A DNA stretch of 9,708 nucleotides from an uncultured Streptomyces sp. (lineage in GTDB: Bacteria > Actinomycetota > Actinomycetes > Streptomycetales > Streptomycetaceae): NCBI GenBank assembly GCA_946480485.1, contig CAMLJW010000179.1, positions 1 to 9,708 on the forward strand, in the 5' to 3' direction. The position numbers and the translations under genes are program-made. Under the pieces are notes generated by a model. The model saw only the letters and a program-made list of their open reading frames with translations, was not told the origin of the DNA and did no database searches. Shown one piece after another: positions 1 to 5,932 of the stretch; positions within the stretch are counted from its first letter, which is position 1; every line of letters begins with the position of its first letter.

Positions 1-102
1 TACGCCCAGTATCGGGGCGACCCTCCGCCTTGCGATCGCACGCACCAGACGCCGCCGGGCCCGCCCTACGGGCGGACGACGCCACTTTCGAAACACGCCC
101 TC

Positions 103-336
103 ATGCGCGCCGCCGGACAGGACCCGGGCCCCGTCCTCGTCGTGCCCACCCTGGAGGCCCCGGACGCCGCGAAGGCCCGGGGCGCGCCCCCGCTGACGCT
201 GCGCGACTGGACGGACGGCCGGGACCTCTGTCTGGCGGGCCGCTTCGGAGTACGCATCGAGGACATGGTGACGGTCACGCAGGACGGCGGACGCCGCCTC
301 AACAACACCCCCCGGCAGATGGCCATCGTCCACTGA
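103..336 (+). pseudogene. Remnant of an M24-family Xaa-Pro peptidase (internal deletion)
   Basis: The 77-residue reading frame joins two pieces of an M24B (aminopeptidase P / prolidase type) enzyme that are normally about 250-300 residues apart. Residues 9-41 (VLVVPTLEAPD, then LTLRDWTDGRD) match the end of the N-terminal creatinase-like domain. Residues 45-77 (AGRFGVRIED, then VTVTQDGGRRLNNTPR) match the extreme C-terminus. The apparent junction lies near bases 223-234. Only one of the five usual metal ligands, the Glu of RIED (E53), survives; the Asp-Asp-His-Glu part of the site is missing, so the product cannot be an active peptidase. The frame stays open leftwards to base 1, but bases 1-102 match the family in none of the three plus frames, so the 5' end is also damaged or unrelated. 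The Met at 103 is only a boundary of recognisable homology. The stop is followed within a few bases by the phosphotransferase-like gene. Confidence 0.7.
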
Positions 337-380
337 CCGCGATGACACGAGACCGAGACCCGAACGGCGACGGCGCGACC

Positions 381-1301
381 ATGACGCAGGCAGCGACACC
401 CACCGCGGACACCGTGCGACGGCTCGTCCGCTCCCTCCTTCCGGACGGCGGCAGATCCGACATCCGGCCCGTCGGCGAGGGCGGAAGCGGGCACTTCACC
501 TGGTTCGTCGGCACGCACCATGTGCTGAGGCTCGCTCCGGACCGTGACTCCTCCGTGCGCCAGCGGCGCGAGCTGCGGCTGCGTGACGTGGTGCGTCCGC
601 ACCTTGGGGTCGCCGTCCCGGTGAGCATCGCGCACGGCGAGTGGGCGAGCGGCCTGACCTACACGCTCGACACTCTCATCCCAGGCGGCTGTGGCGAGCG
701 GCACGACGTCTCCGCGGTGGGCGAGGCCGACCTGGGCGGGCTGCTCACCGGACTGCGCGAGGTACCCGTACGCCAGGCCGAGGCGCTTGGTGTGCCCCGA
801 GCCGTGCCCCGGTCCCTTCAGGCGCTGCGGGCCGCCGCCGCGGGCGCCGCCGAACGGCTCGCCAGGACCGACGAGTTCGACTCCGACCGGCTCCTCCAGC
901 TCACCGCACCCGCCGCCGTCCAGCTCGCCGCGCAGCCCCAAACCGCCGTACTCGTCCACCACAACGTCACGGGCGAGCACCTCGTGGTGAGGGCCGACGG
1001 GCGCGTTGGCGGCATCCTCGGCTGGACCGACGCGGTGGTCGGCGACCCCGCCGAGGACATCGCCGGCCTCGCCCTCGCCGTCGGCGCCCCCGCGGCCGTC
1101 CGCGCGGCGACCCTCGCAGGGTACGGCGCCCGCCCCTGCCTGCGCGGCCTGTGGCTGGCCCGCTGCGACACGCTGATCCGCCTCGCCGACGGCCTCCAGG
1201 GCAACGACACCGGCCCCCTGCCGCTGCTGCACTCCCAACTGGACCACTCCTGGGAACCGATCCTCCTGGAACGGGTCACGGATCTGCGGGAAGACGACTG
1301 A
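381..1301 (+). CDS. Phosphotransferase-fold (APH-like) protein, probably catalytically inactive
   Basis: This 306-residue cytoplasmic protein belongs to the aminoglycoside phosphotransferase / choline-kinase-like superfamily, which phosphorylates small molecules with ATP. The layout fits: a small N-lobe (about 1-85) with EGGSGHFTWFVG and VLRLAPDRD, then an alpha-helical C-lobe. The catalytic segment that is normally H-x-D reads VHHNVTGEH (H193, H194, N195). The metal-binding segment that is normally (V/L)DW reads ILGWTDAVVGDPAEDIAGL (G214, W215). Both substitutions are one base away from the expected Asp codons (aac for gac, ggc for gac). The rest of the domain, including GDPAED and GYGARPCLRGLWLARCDT, is full length and shows no frameshift. 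It may therefore be a pseudokinase or a gene in early decay. The ATG at 381 gives the expected family N-terminus; an in-frame ATG at 342 and a longer upstream extension are possible, and no strong Shine-Dalgarno decides between them. The substrate cannot be inferred. Its stop abuts the treZ stop. Confidence 0.8.
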   Translation: MTQAATPTADTVRRLVRSLLPDGGRSDIRPVGEGGSGHFTWFVGTHHVLRLAPDRDSSVRQRRELRLRDVVRPHLGVAVPVSIAHGEWASGLTYTLDTLIPGGCGERHDVSAVGEADLGGLLTGLREVPVRQAEALGVPRAVPRSLQALRAAAAGAAERLARTDEFDSDRLLQLTAPAAVQLAAQPQTAVLVHHNVTGEHLVVRADGRVGGILGWTDAVVGDPAEDIAGLALAVGAPAAVRAATLAGYGARPCLRGLWLARCDTLIRLADGLQGNDTGPLPLLHSQLDHSWEPILLERVTDLREDD

Positions 1302-3047
1302 TCAGGGCTGCGTCAGCACCACGCACGACTCGCCTGGCAGGCTCAACAGGCCGTCCGCCCCCGGAACTTCGACCGGCTCCCACGCGGCCAGCACACGCGC
1401 GTGGCCGGTGCCGAGCGGGATCGACGCGGGCTCCCTGCCGAGGTTCACGGCCACCTTGACGTCGCCGCGGCGGAACGCGAGCCAGCGGGCGCCCTCGTCG
1501 TAGGCGACCTTGACGTCCGCGAGGTCGGGGTCCGGGAGGTCGGACTGGGCGTGCCGGAGGGCGATGAGTTCCCGGTACCAGGCGAGCACGCGCGCGTGGA
1601 GCCCGTTCTCCGGCTCGGACCAGTCCAGGCAGGAACGGTCGCGGGTCGCCGGGTCCTGGGGATCCGGGACGTCCTCCTCGGCGCAGCGGTGCGCCGCGAA
1701 CTCCCGCCGCATGCCCCGCCGTACCGCCTTGGCCGGCTGGGGATCCGTGGGGTCGGCGAAGAACTGCCAGGGCGTGTTCGCCGCCCACTCCTCGCCCATG
1801 AACAACATCGGCGTGAACGGCGCGGTGAGCGTCAGCGCGGCCGCGCAGGCCAGCAGACCGGGGGACAGGGTGGCCGAGAGCCGGTCGCCCTGGGTGCGGT
1901 TGCCGACCTGGTCGTGGGTCTGCGCGTAGCCGAGGAGGCGGTGTGCGGAGACCCGCGTACGGTCCAGGGGGCGGCCATGGCAGCGGCCGCGGAAGGTGGA
2001 GTACGTGCCGTCGTGGAAGAAGCCGCCCGTCAGCGTTTTCGCGAGGGCCGCGAGCGGGGCCCGGGCGAAGTCCCCGTAGGAGCCCTGCGTCTCACCGGTG
2101 AGCGAGGTGTGCAGGGCGTGGTGGAAGTCGTCGTTCCACTGCGCGTGCAGCCCGAGCCCGTTCTCCTTGCGGGACGTGATCAGCCGCGGGTCGCCCAGGC
2201 CCGACTCGGCGACGAGGAAGAGCGGCCGGCCCACGTCCTCGGAGAGGACGTCCACCGTGCCCGACAGCTCCTCCAGGAAGTGGCACGCGCGCGTGTCGCG
2301 CAACGCGTGCACGGCGTCCAGACGCAGCCCGTCGAGCCGGTAGTCGCGCAGCCACGCCAGAGCGCTGCCGATCAGATACGCGCGCACCTCGTCCGAGCCG
2401 GTCGCGTCCAGGTTGACGGCCGCACCCCAGGGCGTGTGACGCGCGTTGGCCACATAGGGCCCGAACGCGGGCAGATGGCCCCCGGAGGGTCCGAAGTGGT
2501 GGTGCACGACGTCCAGGACGACACCGAGCCCGAGCTCATGCGCCCGGTCGACGAAGCGCTTCAGGGCCTCGGGTCCGCCGTACGGCTCATGCACCGCCCA
2601 CAGCGAGACCCCCTCGTACCCCCAGCCGTGCCGCCCCGGGAACGGGCACAGCGGCATCAACTCGACGTGTGTGACACCCAGTTCCGAGAGATGCCCAAGC
2701 CGCTCGGCGGCCGCGTCCAGGGTGCCCTCCCGGGTGTACGTCCCCACGTGCAGCTCGTACAGCACCGCGCCCGGCAGCCCGCGCCCGGACCACTCGGCGC
2801 GCCACGCGTAGCGCTCGTGATCGACCACGGCGCTCAGCCCGTCGGGCCCGTCGGGCTGCCGCCGCGAGCGCGGGTCGGGCAGCACCGGGCCGTCGTCCAC
2901 CGCGAACCCGTAGCGCGTCCCGTCCGTCGCCTCCGCCTCACCCGTCCACCAGCCCGCGCGCTCCGGATCGCGCTCCAGCGCATGCGTGGTGCCCGCGCAG
3001 TGGAGCGTCATGCGGTCGGCCTGTGGTGCCCACACCTCGAACTGCAC
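1302..3047 (-). CDS. treZ: Malto-oligosyltrehalose trehalohydrolase (TreZ, GH13)
   Basis: This 581-residue cytoplasmic enzyme (EC 3.2.1.141) releases trehalose from maltooligosyltrehalose made by TreY, in the glycogen-to-trehalose route. An N-terminal CBM48-like beta domain (about 1-90, starting FEVWAPQADRM) is followed by the GH13 barrel. The catalytic triad is visible: nucleophile D244 (DGLRLDAVH), acid/base E281 (FLVAESG) and D379 (QTHDQVGNRTQGDR). The C-terminal beta domain runs from about 500. HAQWNDDFHHALH and the FMGEEW region are typical of trehalohydrolases rather than branching enzymes. Length is normal. Region I reads DVVHHHFGPSGG instead of the usual DVVYNH, and AESGLGDPR replaces the usual AESDLNDPR, so four conserved positions near the active site differ. 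The start is GTG at 3047, with GAGGGAG (3056-3062 on this strand) 8 bases upstream. No treX or treY lies beside it. It converges on the phosphotransferase-like gene with no spacer. Confidence 0.95.
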   Translation of the reverse strand: MQFEVWAPQADRMTLHCAGTTHALERDPERAGWWTGEAEATDGTRYGFAVDDGPVLPDPRSRRQPDGPDGLSAVVDHERYAWRAEWSGRGLPGAVLYELHVGTYTREGTLDAAAERLGHLSELGVTHVELMPLCPFPGRHGWGYEGVSLWAVHEPYGGPEALKRFVDRAHELGLGVVLDVVHHHFGPSGGHLPAFGPYVANARHTPWGAAVNLDATGSDEVRAYLIGSALAWLRDYRLDGLRLDAVHALRDTRACHFLEELSGTVDVLSEDVGRPLFLVAESGLGDPRLITSRKENGLGLHAQWNDDFHHALHTSLTGETQGSYGDFARAPLAALAKTLTGGFFHDGTYSTFRGRCHGRPLDRTRVSAHRLLGYAQTHDQVGNRTQGDRLSATLSPGLLACAAALTLTAPFTPMLFMGEEWAANTPWQFFADPTDPQPAKAVRRGMRREFAAHRCAEEDVPDPQDPATRDRSCLDWSEPENGLHARVLAWYRELIALRHAQSDLPDPDLADVKVAYDEGARWLAFRRGDVKVAVNLGREPASIPLGTGHARVLAAWEPVEVPGADGLLSLPGESCVVLTQP

Positions 3048-3233
3048 GAACGGTTCTCCCTCGTCTGTTCACCGTGGTCTCGCCGGTCCCATGGTGCGTC
3101 AAACACGATCAATTCGCCGTTGCATCCGCCTGATCGAAGGGCTGAACCTGGTTTTGTTCGCGTACCGACCCAGAGGTGTCTCAAGTTCATCGTTTTCTGG
3201 ACACTCCGGCCCCGCTGACCGACAATCACCTGC

Positions 3234-3785
3234 GTGACGTCGTCCTTCGAGTTCGAGACCTACCCGGCACGGCTGTCGGACGCCGAGCGTGACAGGGCGT
3301 TGAGTGTGCTCCGAGAGGGCGTCGCTCTGGGCAGGCTCTCGCACAACACGTTCGTCCAGCGGATGGAGCTCGCGCTCGCCGCCCGCACGCCCGACGAACT
3401 CGCCGCGCTCACCGCAGACCTGCGCACCGAGAGCCGCTGGTCGCGCCTGGTGTTCGGCGCCGTGGCGGGGTTCTCCGGCTTCACCGTACGGCTGCGCAGG
3501 GCCTGGCAGGCCGAGCGGCTCCCCAAGCTGCTGCTGCCCCGTCCCGACAGCCCGTACCCGCTGCGCATCGGCCGCGACCCGGCCAGCGGCCTCAGGCTCA
3601 GCCACGAGACGGTGTCCCGCGTACACGCCGAACTCATCCGCCAAGGTGGCCTGTGGGTGCTGCGCGACCTCGGCTCGACCAACGGCACGTCCGTGAACGG
3701 CCGGCGCGTGATCGGCCCGGCCGTCGTCCAGGACGGCGATCAGGTCAGCTTCGGGCGGATGGTCTTCCGGCTCGCCAGGGACTGA
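3234..3785 (+). CDS. DUF1707 and FHA domain protein
   Basis: This soluble 183-residue protein has two recognisable modules. Residues about 12-66 (RLSDAERDRALSVLREG, then GRLSHNTFVQRMELALAAR) form a DUF1707 domain, a small helical module common in actinobacteria. Residues about 98-181 form a forkhead-associated domain, which binds phosphothreonine peptides. Its key residues are all present: G113-R114, S128-R129 and H131 (VSRVHAEL), N150-G151-T152 (GSTNGT) and N155-G156. A basic linker (70-97) holds a short hydrophobic patch (about 71-83) that is too short to count as a clear membrane helix. By analogy with other actinobacterial FHA proteins it may be a target or adaptor of Ser/Thr kinases; the partner is unknown and no kinase gene lies nearby. 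The GTG start at 3234 is chosen because DUF1707 begins shortly after it; the Shine-Dalgarno is weak. It is divergent from treZ across 186 bases. Confidence 0.9.
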   Translation: MTSSFEFETYPARLSDAERDRALSVLREGVALGRLSHNTFVQRMELALAARTPDELAALTADLRTESRWSRLVFGAVAGFSGFTVRLRRAWQAERLPKLLLPRPDSPYPLRIGRDPASGLRLSHETVSRVHAELIRQGGLWVLRDLGSTNGTSVNGRRVIGPAVVQDGDQVSFGRMVFRLARD

Positions 3786-3970
3786 CTACCACGACGGACA
3801 CCAGGCGCGCTGGATCCCGGTCGCGCGGCAGGTCGAGTTCCGGGCGGGGTGCTCCACGCGTGCGAACCGGCGGGGTGGCGCTCGTCCGGTACCACGCTCC
3901 GACGCCCGCTCCGTCCGGCCGTATACGCCGCCGACGCGTGCCGAAGCGCCGTTCGAGTGAGTGTGGCTGC

Positions 3971-3980
3971 GCCCCGGGGC
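3971..3980. other. GC-rich perfect palindrome upstream of the SSI-like gene
   Basis: GCCCCGGGGC is a perfect 10-base palindrome 22 bases before the SSI start codon. It has no loop, so it is a dyad in DNA rather than a good RNA hairpin. It could be an operator half or a chance GC-rich sequence. Upstream at 3920-3927 lies another perfect dyad, CGTATACG. No convincing -35/-10 pair was found between 3786 and 4002. Confidence 0.3.
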
Positions 3981-4002
3981 CCCAAGTGCCGATGCATGGG
4001 GC

Positions 4003-4449
4003 ATGACGAAAACGATGATCGCGGTACGGGCCTGCCTGTCGGCCGCCTGTGCCCTCCTCGCGATGGGACCGGTCCCTGCCGCCGCCCAGATGGCGACAAC
4101 TCGGGACCCGTCCCCGGCCAGCTGGCTCTACGTCACGGTCACCCGGGGCGAGGGCGCCTCCGGCCACACGCGTGGCACGCTGCTGGTCTGTGATCCGCCA
4201 CAGGGACGCGCCTACGTGGTACGGGCCTGCGAGGACCTCCGGGCCACCGACGGTGACATCACCCGGATCCCGCCCCAGGACGCCTTCTGCCCGATGGTCC
4301 ACGCGCCGGTGACCGCGTCCGCGCGAGGCAGGTGGCACGGTCGCCTCGTCGGCTACACGAAGACCTTCACCAACTCCTGTGCGATGGCGGCGCAGACGGG
4401 GTCCGTGTTCATGATGTCCGACCGAGCCGGCTCGGCGTCGCGGAGTTGA
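4003..4449 (+). CDS. Secreted subtilisin inhibitor-like protein (SSI family, MEROPS I16)
   Basis: This 148-residue precursor belongs to the Streptomyces subtilisin inhibitor family, secreted homodimeric inhibitors of subtilisin-like and some trypsin-like proteases. Residues 1-28 are a Sec signal peptide (MTKTMIAVRA, hydrophobic core, then PVPAAAQ). In the mature part the four family cysteines are C63, C76, C96 and C126. The last two are 30 residues apart, as in SSI, and should form the two usual disulfides. The reactive loop reads FCPMVHAPV, with P1 Met98 and P1' Val99, the same P1-P1' pair as classical SSI, which suggests subtilisin-like targets. SSI proteins usually end soon after a SVF motif, but here about 12 extra residues (MMSDRAGSASRS) follow it. 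The start at 4003 gives a proper signal peptide; an upstream GTG at 3961 would add an unlikely leader. A weak GGGG lies just before the ATG. A strong hairpin follows the stop. Confidence 0.9.
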   Translation: MTKTMIAVRACLSAACALLAMGPVPAAAQMATTRDPSPASWLYVTVTRGEGASGHTRGTLLVCDPPQGRAYVVRACEDLRATDGDITRIPPQDAFCPMVHAPVTASARGRWHGRLVGYTKTFTNSCAMAAQTGSVFMMSDRAGSASRS

Positions 4450-4468
4450 GTCGTTGAGTCGTTGAGTC
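4445..4468. repeat. Three perfect tandem copies of an 8-base unit over the SSI stop codon
   Basis: The unit GTTGAGTC occurs three times head to tail (4445-4452, 4453-4460, 4461-4468), followed by a partial GTTG. The stop codon TGA of the SSI-like gene (4447-4449) lies in the first copy. Eight is not a multiple of three, so a copy-number change upstream of the stop could alter the C-terminus, but changes downstream of it would be silent. Confidence 0.85.
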
Positions 4469-4471
4469 GTT

Positions 4472-4505
4472 GCGGCGTGAGGTACGCAGGCGGGCCTCAC
4501 GCCGC
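4472..4505 (+). terminator. Hairpin terminator after the SSI-like gene (no U tract)
   Basis: GCGGCGTGAGG (4472-4482) and CCTCACGCCGC (4495-4505) form perfect 11-base arms around a 12-base loop, 22 bases after the SSI stop. There is no T run after the stem, as is usual for streptomycete terminators. The symmetry means it could also stop transcription coming from the minus strand. Confidence 0.75.
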
Positions 4506-4519
4506 GAGGTCCCGGGCGT

Positions 4520-4684
4520 GTCGCGCCGCCGGTCGCCCACGGACAGCAGGTGCAGGGGCCGCCCCGCACGCGAGACACCGACCTGTCTGACGCAGCACAG
4601 GCCGGGCCGGTGAGCGGCCAGCACCCGGGCGGACGAGACCGGTTCGGTCACACCGGGGTAGCGCGGTTCCGGCAGGAGACTCAC
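4520..4684 (-). pseudogene. 5' stump of an M14-type (carboxypeptidase-like) peptidase gene
   Basis: Starting at a GTG at 4684, the minus strand reads VSLLPEPRYPGV, then SSARVLAAHRPGLCCVRQVG and SRAGRPLHLLSVGDRRRD. This resembles the first 50-55 residues of actinobacterial M14 metallopeptidase-like proteins, which open with a YP-x-V-x-E-x-V region and an RQVGxSRxGRPLHLLSVG strand. The next part of such proteins (the H-x-x-E zinc motif) is absent. After about base 4520 the frame continues into unrelated sequence (TPGTSRREARLRT) through the terminator hairpin and antisense to the SSI-like gene. So the gene appears cut off by a deletion next to the SSI terminator. The assignment rests on remembered family patterns over a short stretch and is moderate at best. 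The alternative is a spurious GC-rich frame. Confidence 0.45.
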
Positions 4685-4894
4685 CGTGCCTGTGCAGTGA
4701 GCGGGTGTGCGTCCGTGCGCTGGAACGCCCCGGACTATTCCCTGTCCTGTCAGCCCGGCGCCGCACTGCGCGGCAGTCCACGGACTGGATGACGGGTCAA
4801 GGAGCACCGACGGCATGAAGGCGCGTTCGCGGTCCACCCGGAGCTCATGCCCGCGAGCGGTCGCCGTCTCCGTCGCCCATCCGCTCCAGGAGTA

Positions 4895-4929
4895 CCACCG
4901 TCAACCGCCGCCGCTTGTGGCGACGGTGG
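4895..4929 (+). other. Inverted repeat upstream of the amine oxidase-like operon
   Basis: CCACCGTC (4895-4902) and GACGGTGG (4922-4929) are perfect 8-base arms around 19 bases that include a further GCC/GGC pairing. It could be a terminator insulating the operon, a leader hairpin or an operator. It has no T tract. Confidence 0.45.
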
Positions 4930-4965
4930 CCCGGGTCTCCCCGAAAGTGATGGAACCAGCCATGA

Positions 4966-4982
4966 CTTACCTCCCTCTTACC
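4966..4982. promoter_or_regulatory. CTTACC direct repeat with 11-base period
   Basis: CTTACC at 4966-4971 and again at 4977-4982 are on the same face of the helix, one turn apart. Direct repeats with 11-base spacing are typical of OmpR-family response regulators such as PhoP, but this sequence is not a good match to the GTTCACC PhoP unit. The site lies about 80 bases before the operon start. The regulator is unknown. Confidence 0.35.
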
Positions 4983-4993
4983 GATCGACCCGT

Positions 4994-5008
4994 GCATACG
5001 CCGTATGC
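4994..5008. promoter_or_regulatory. Perfect 15-base dyad, possible operator
   Basis: GCATAC-GCC-GTATGC has perfect 6-base arms and a 3-base centre, 54 bases before the GTG start of the operon. Its position and symmetry suit a dimeric repressor such as a TetR- or GntR-like protein. No such regulator gene is in the window. Confidence 0.4.
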
Positions 5009-5051
5009 CGAACCAGCGGGACCAAGGAAACTCCTAGGAATCAGGGGGAGT

Positions 5052-5057
5052 AGGAGG
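5052..5057 (+). promoter_or_regulatory. Strong Shine-Dalgarno that fixes the GTG start at 5063
   Basis: AGGAGG is a perfect Shine-Dalgarno ending 5 bases before GTG at 5063. An ATG two bases earlier (5061) overlaps that GTG but opens a frame that stops at the fifth codon, so GTG is the real start. Confidence 0.85.
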
Positions 5058-5062
5058 AAAAT

Positions 5063-5878
5063 GTGCTCAAGATAGTGCACCGCCATCTGGGACAGATGGT
5101 GGCGGGTGCGGCCATCGCGGTCGCCGGTACCGCCGCGATGGTCGCCATCACGCTGCCGGGCTCGGCGGACGCCGAGGACTCCGGTGGCGGTACGGGGGCC
5201 GGTCAGACCGCACAGCAGCAAGGTCAGAGCCAGGAGCAGGGGCAGACCGCCGCACAGCCGGGTGTCGTCGAGCAGGCGCCGACGGAGGGCGAGACGGGCG
5301 AGGGACGCGATCCACTGACGGACGACGAGACGGAGCGCGTCGAGCGGCTGGCCCTGGACCGGCAGCTGCTGCGCTCCAGCAAGAACGTCGAGGGGGACCA
5401 GGGACCGCAGCGCATCACCGTCGACCTCGCGGAACCCGAGACCGGCGAACTGGACGACCCGGACGCGTCGCGCCGCGCCGAGGTGTCGTTCTACGACTAC
5501 GAGGACAACTCGCTCGTCACCAGGACCGTCAACCTCGACACCGGCAAGATCGAGCAGACCGACACCCAGCGCGGTGTCCAGCCGCCGCTCAGCCGTGACG
5601 AGAACGTCGAGGCCGCGCGGCTCCTGATCGCCGACCGGCTCGGCGCCGGCCTGAAGGCGGACTACAAGGACGCGACCGGCAAGGAGCTGACCACTCCCGA
5701 CCAGCTGTTGCTCAACAGCATGGTCTTCCGGGCGAACCAGGGGACACCGGCCGCGCTCGCCGACTGCGGCCGGAACCGTTGTCTCCGTCTGTTCGTGAAG
5801 GTCAAGAACGGGCCCTGGATCGACAGCCGTGACCTGGTGATCGACCTCAGCGCCCGCAAGGTCGCCAAGCTCGGCTGA
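5063..5878 (+). CDS. Exported protein resembling the N-terminal domains of copper amine oxidase
   Basis: This 271-residue protein has an N-terminal export signal (about 1-37: basic start MLKIVHRHLG, hydrophobic 12-32, then a SADA/ED processing site). No twin-arginine pair is visible. A low-complexity Gln/Glu/Gly-rich linker (about 40-82) follows. Residues 83-190 resemble the small cystatin-like N2/N3 domains of copper amine oxidases: DPLTDDE, VDLAEPETGEL, SRRAEVSFYDYEDN, then VNLDTGKI and RGVQPPLSRDE, in the order seen in those enzymes. The C-terminal part (235-271) has a cysteine pair (CGRNRC, 235 and 240) and ends WIDSRDLVIDLSARKVAKLG. No catalytic residues of an oxidase are present. The stop is 54 bases before the catalytic-domain gene, on the same strand, so they are probably co-transcribed. 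I infer that it associates with that protein outside the cell. It could instead be a PepSY- or cystatin-like exported protein of unrelated role. Confidence 0.7.
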   Translation: MLKIVHRHLGQMVAGAAIAVAGTAAMVAITLPGSADAEDSGGGTGAGQTAQQQGQSQEQGQTAAQPGVVEQAPTEGETGEGRDPLTDDETERVERLALDRQLLRSSKNVEGDQGPQRITVDLAEPETGELDDPDASRRAEVSFYDYEDNSLVTRTVNLDTGKIEQTDTQRGVQPPLSRDENVEAARLLIADRLGAGLKADYKDATGKELTTPDQLLLNSMVFRANQGTPAALADCGRNRCLRLFVKVKNGPWIDSRDLVIDLSARKVAKLG

Positions 5879-5932
5879 CCGCACCCGTCCACCTTTTCCA
5901 CTCATGCCTTTCTGTAAGGAAGTCATTTCTCC

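Larger units (their letters stand above)
4685..5062. other. Gene-poor region upstream of the amine oxidase-like operon
   Basis: These 378 bases contain no recognised gene. They would hold the promoter side of the M14 stump (minus strand) and the control region of the two-gene operon (plus strand). One frame, 4815-5075 (+), starts with ATG 10 bases after AAGGAG (4799-4804). It would encode 86 residues beginning MKARSRSTRSSC and overlaps the next start by 13 bases. Its third-position GC falls off after about base 4964, and the sequence resembles no known family, so it is not called as a gene. The right third of the region is visibly less GC-rich and holds the repeats listed separately. Confidence 0.5.

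Noticed and set aside
30..380. N-terminal extension of the phosphotransferase frame back to base 30
   Set aside because: It is Arg/Pro/Gly-rich, overlaps the peptidase remnant in another frame, and is absent from the family.
1401..3218. A 605-codon open frame on the plus strand over treZ
   Set aside because: It is antisense to a clear GH13 enzyme with catalytic motifs. The product is an Arg/Val/Gly-rich sequence without any recognisable domain.
3653..4099. Overlapping frames of about 115-120 codons on both strands between the FHA and SSI-like genes
   Set aside because: They are Arg/Pro/Ser-rich shadow frames that extend from the FHA gene, with no domain or ribosome binding site.
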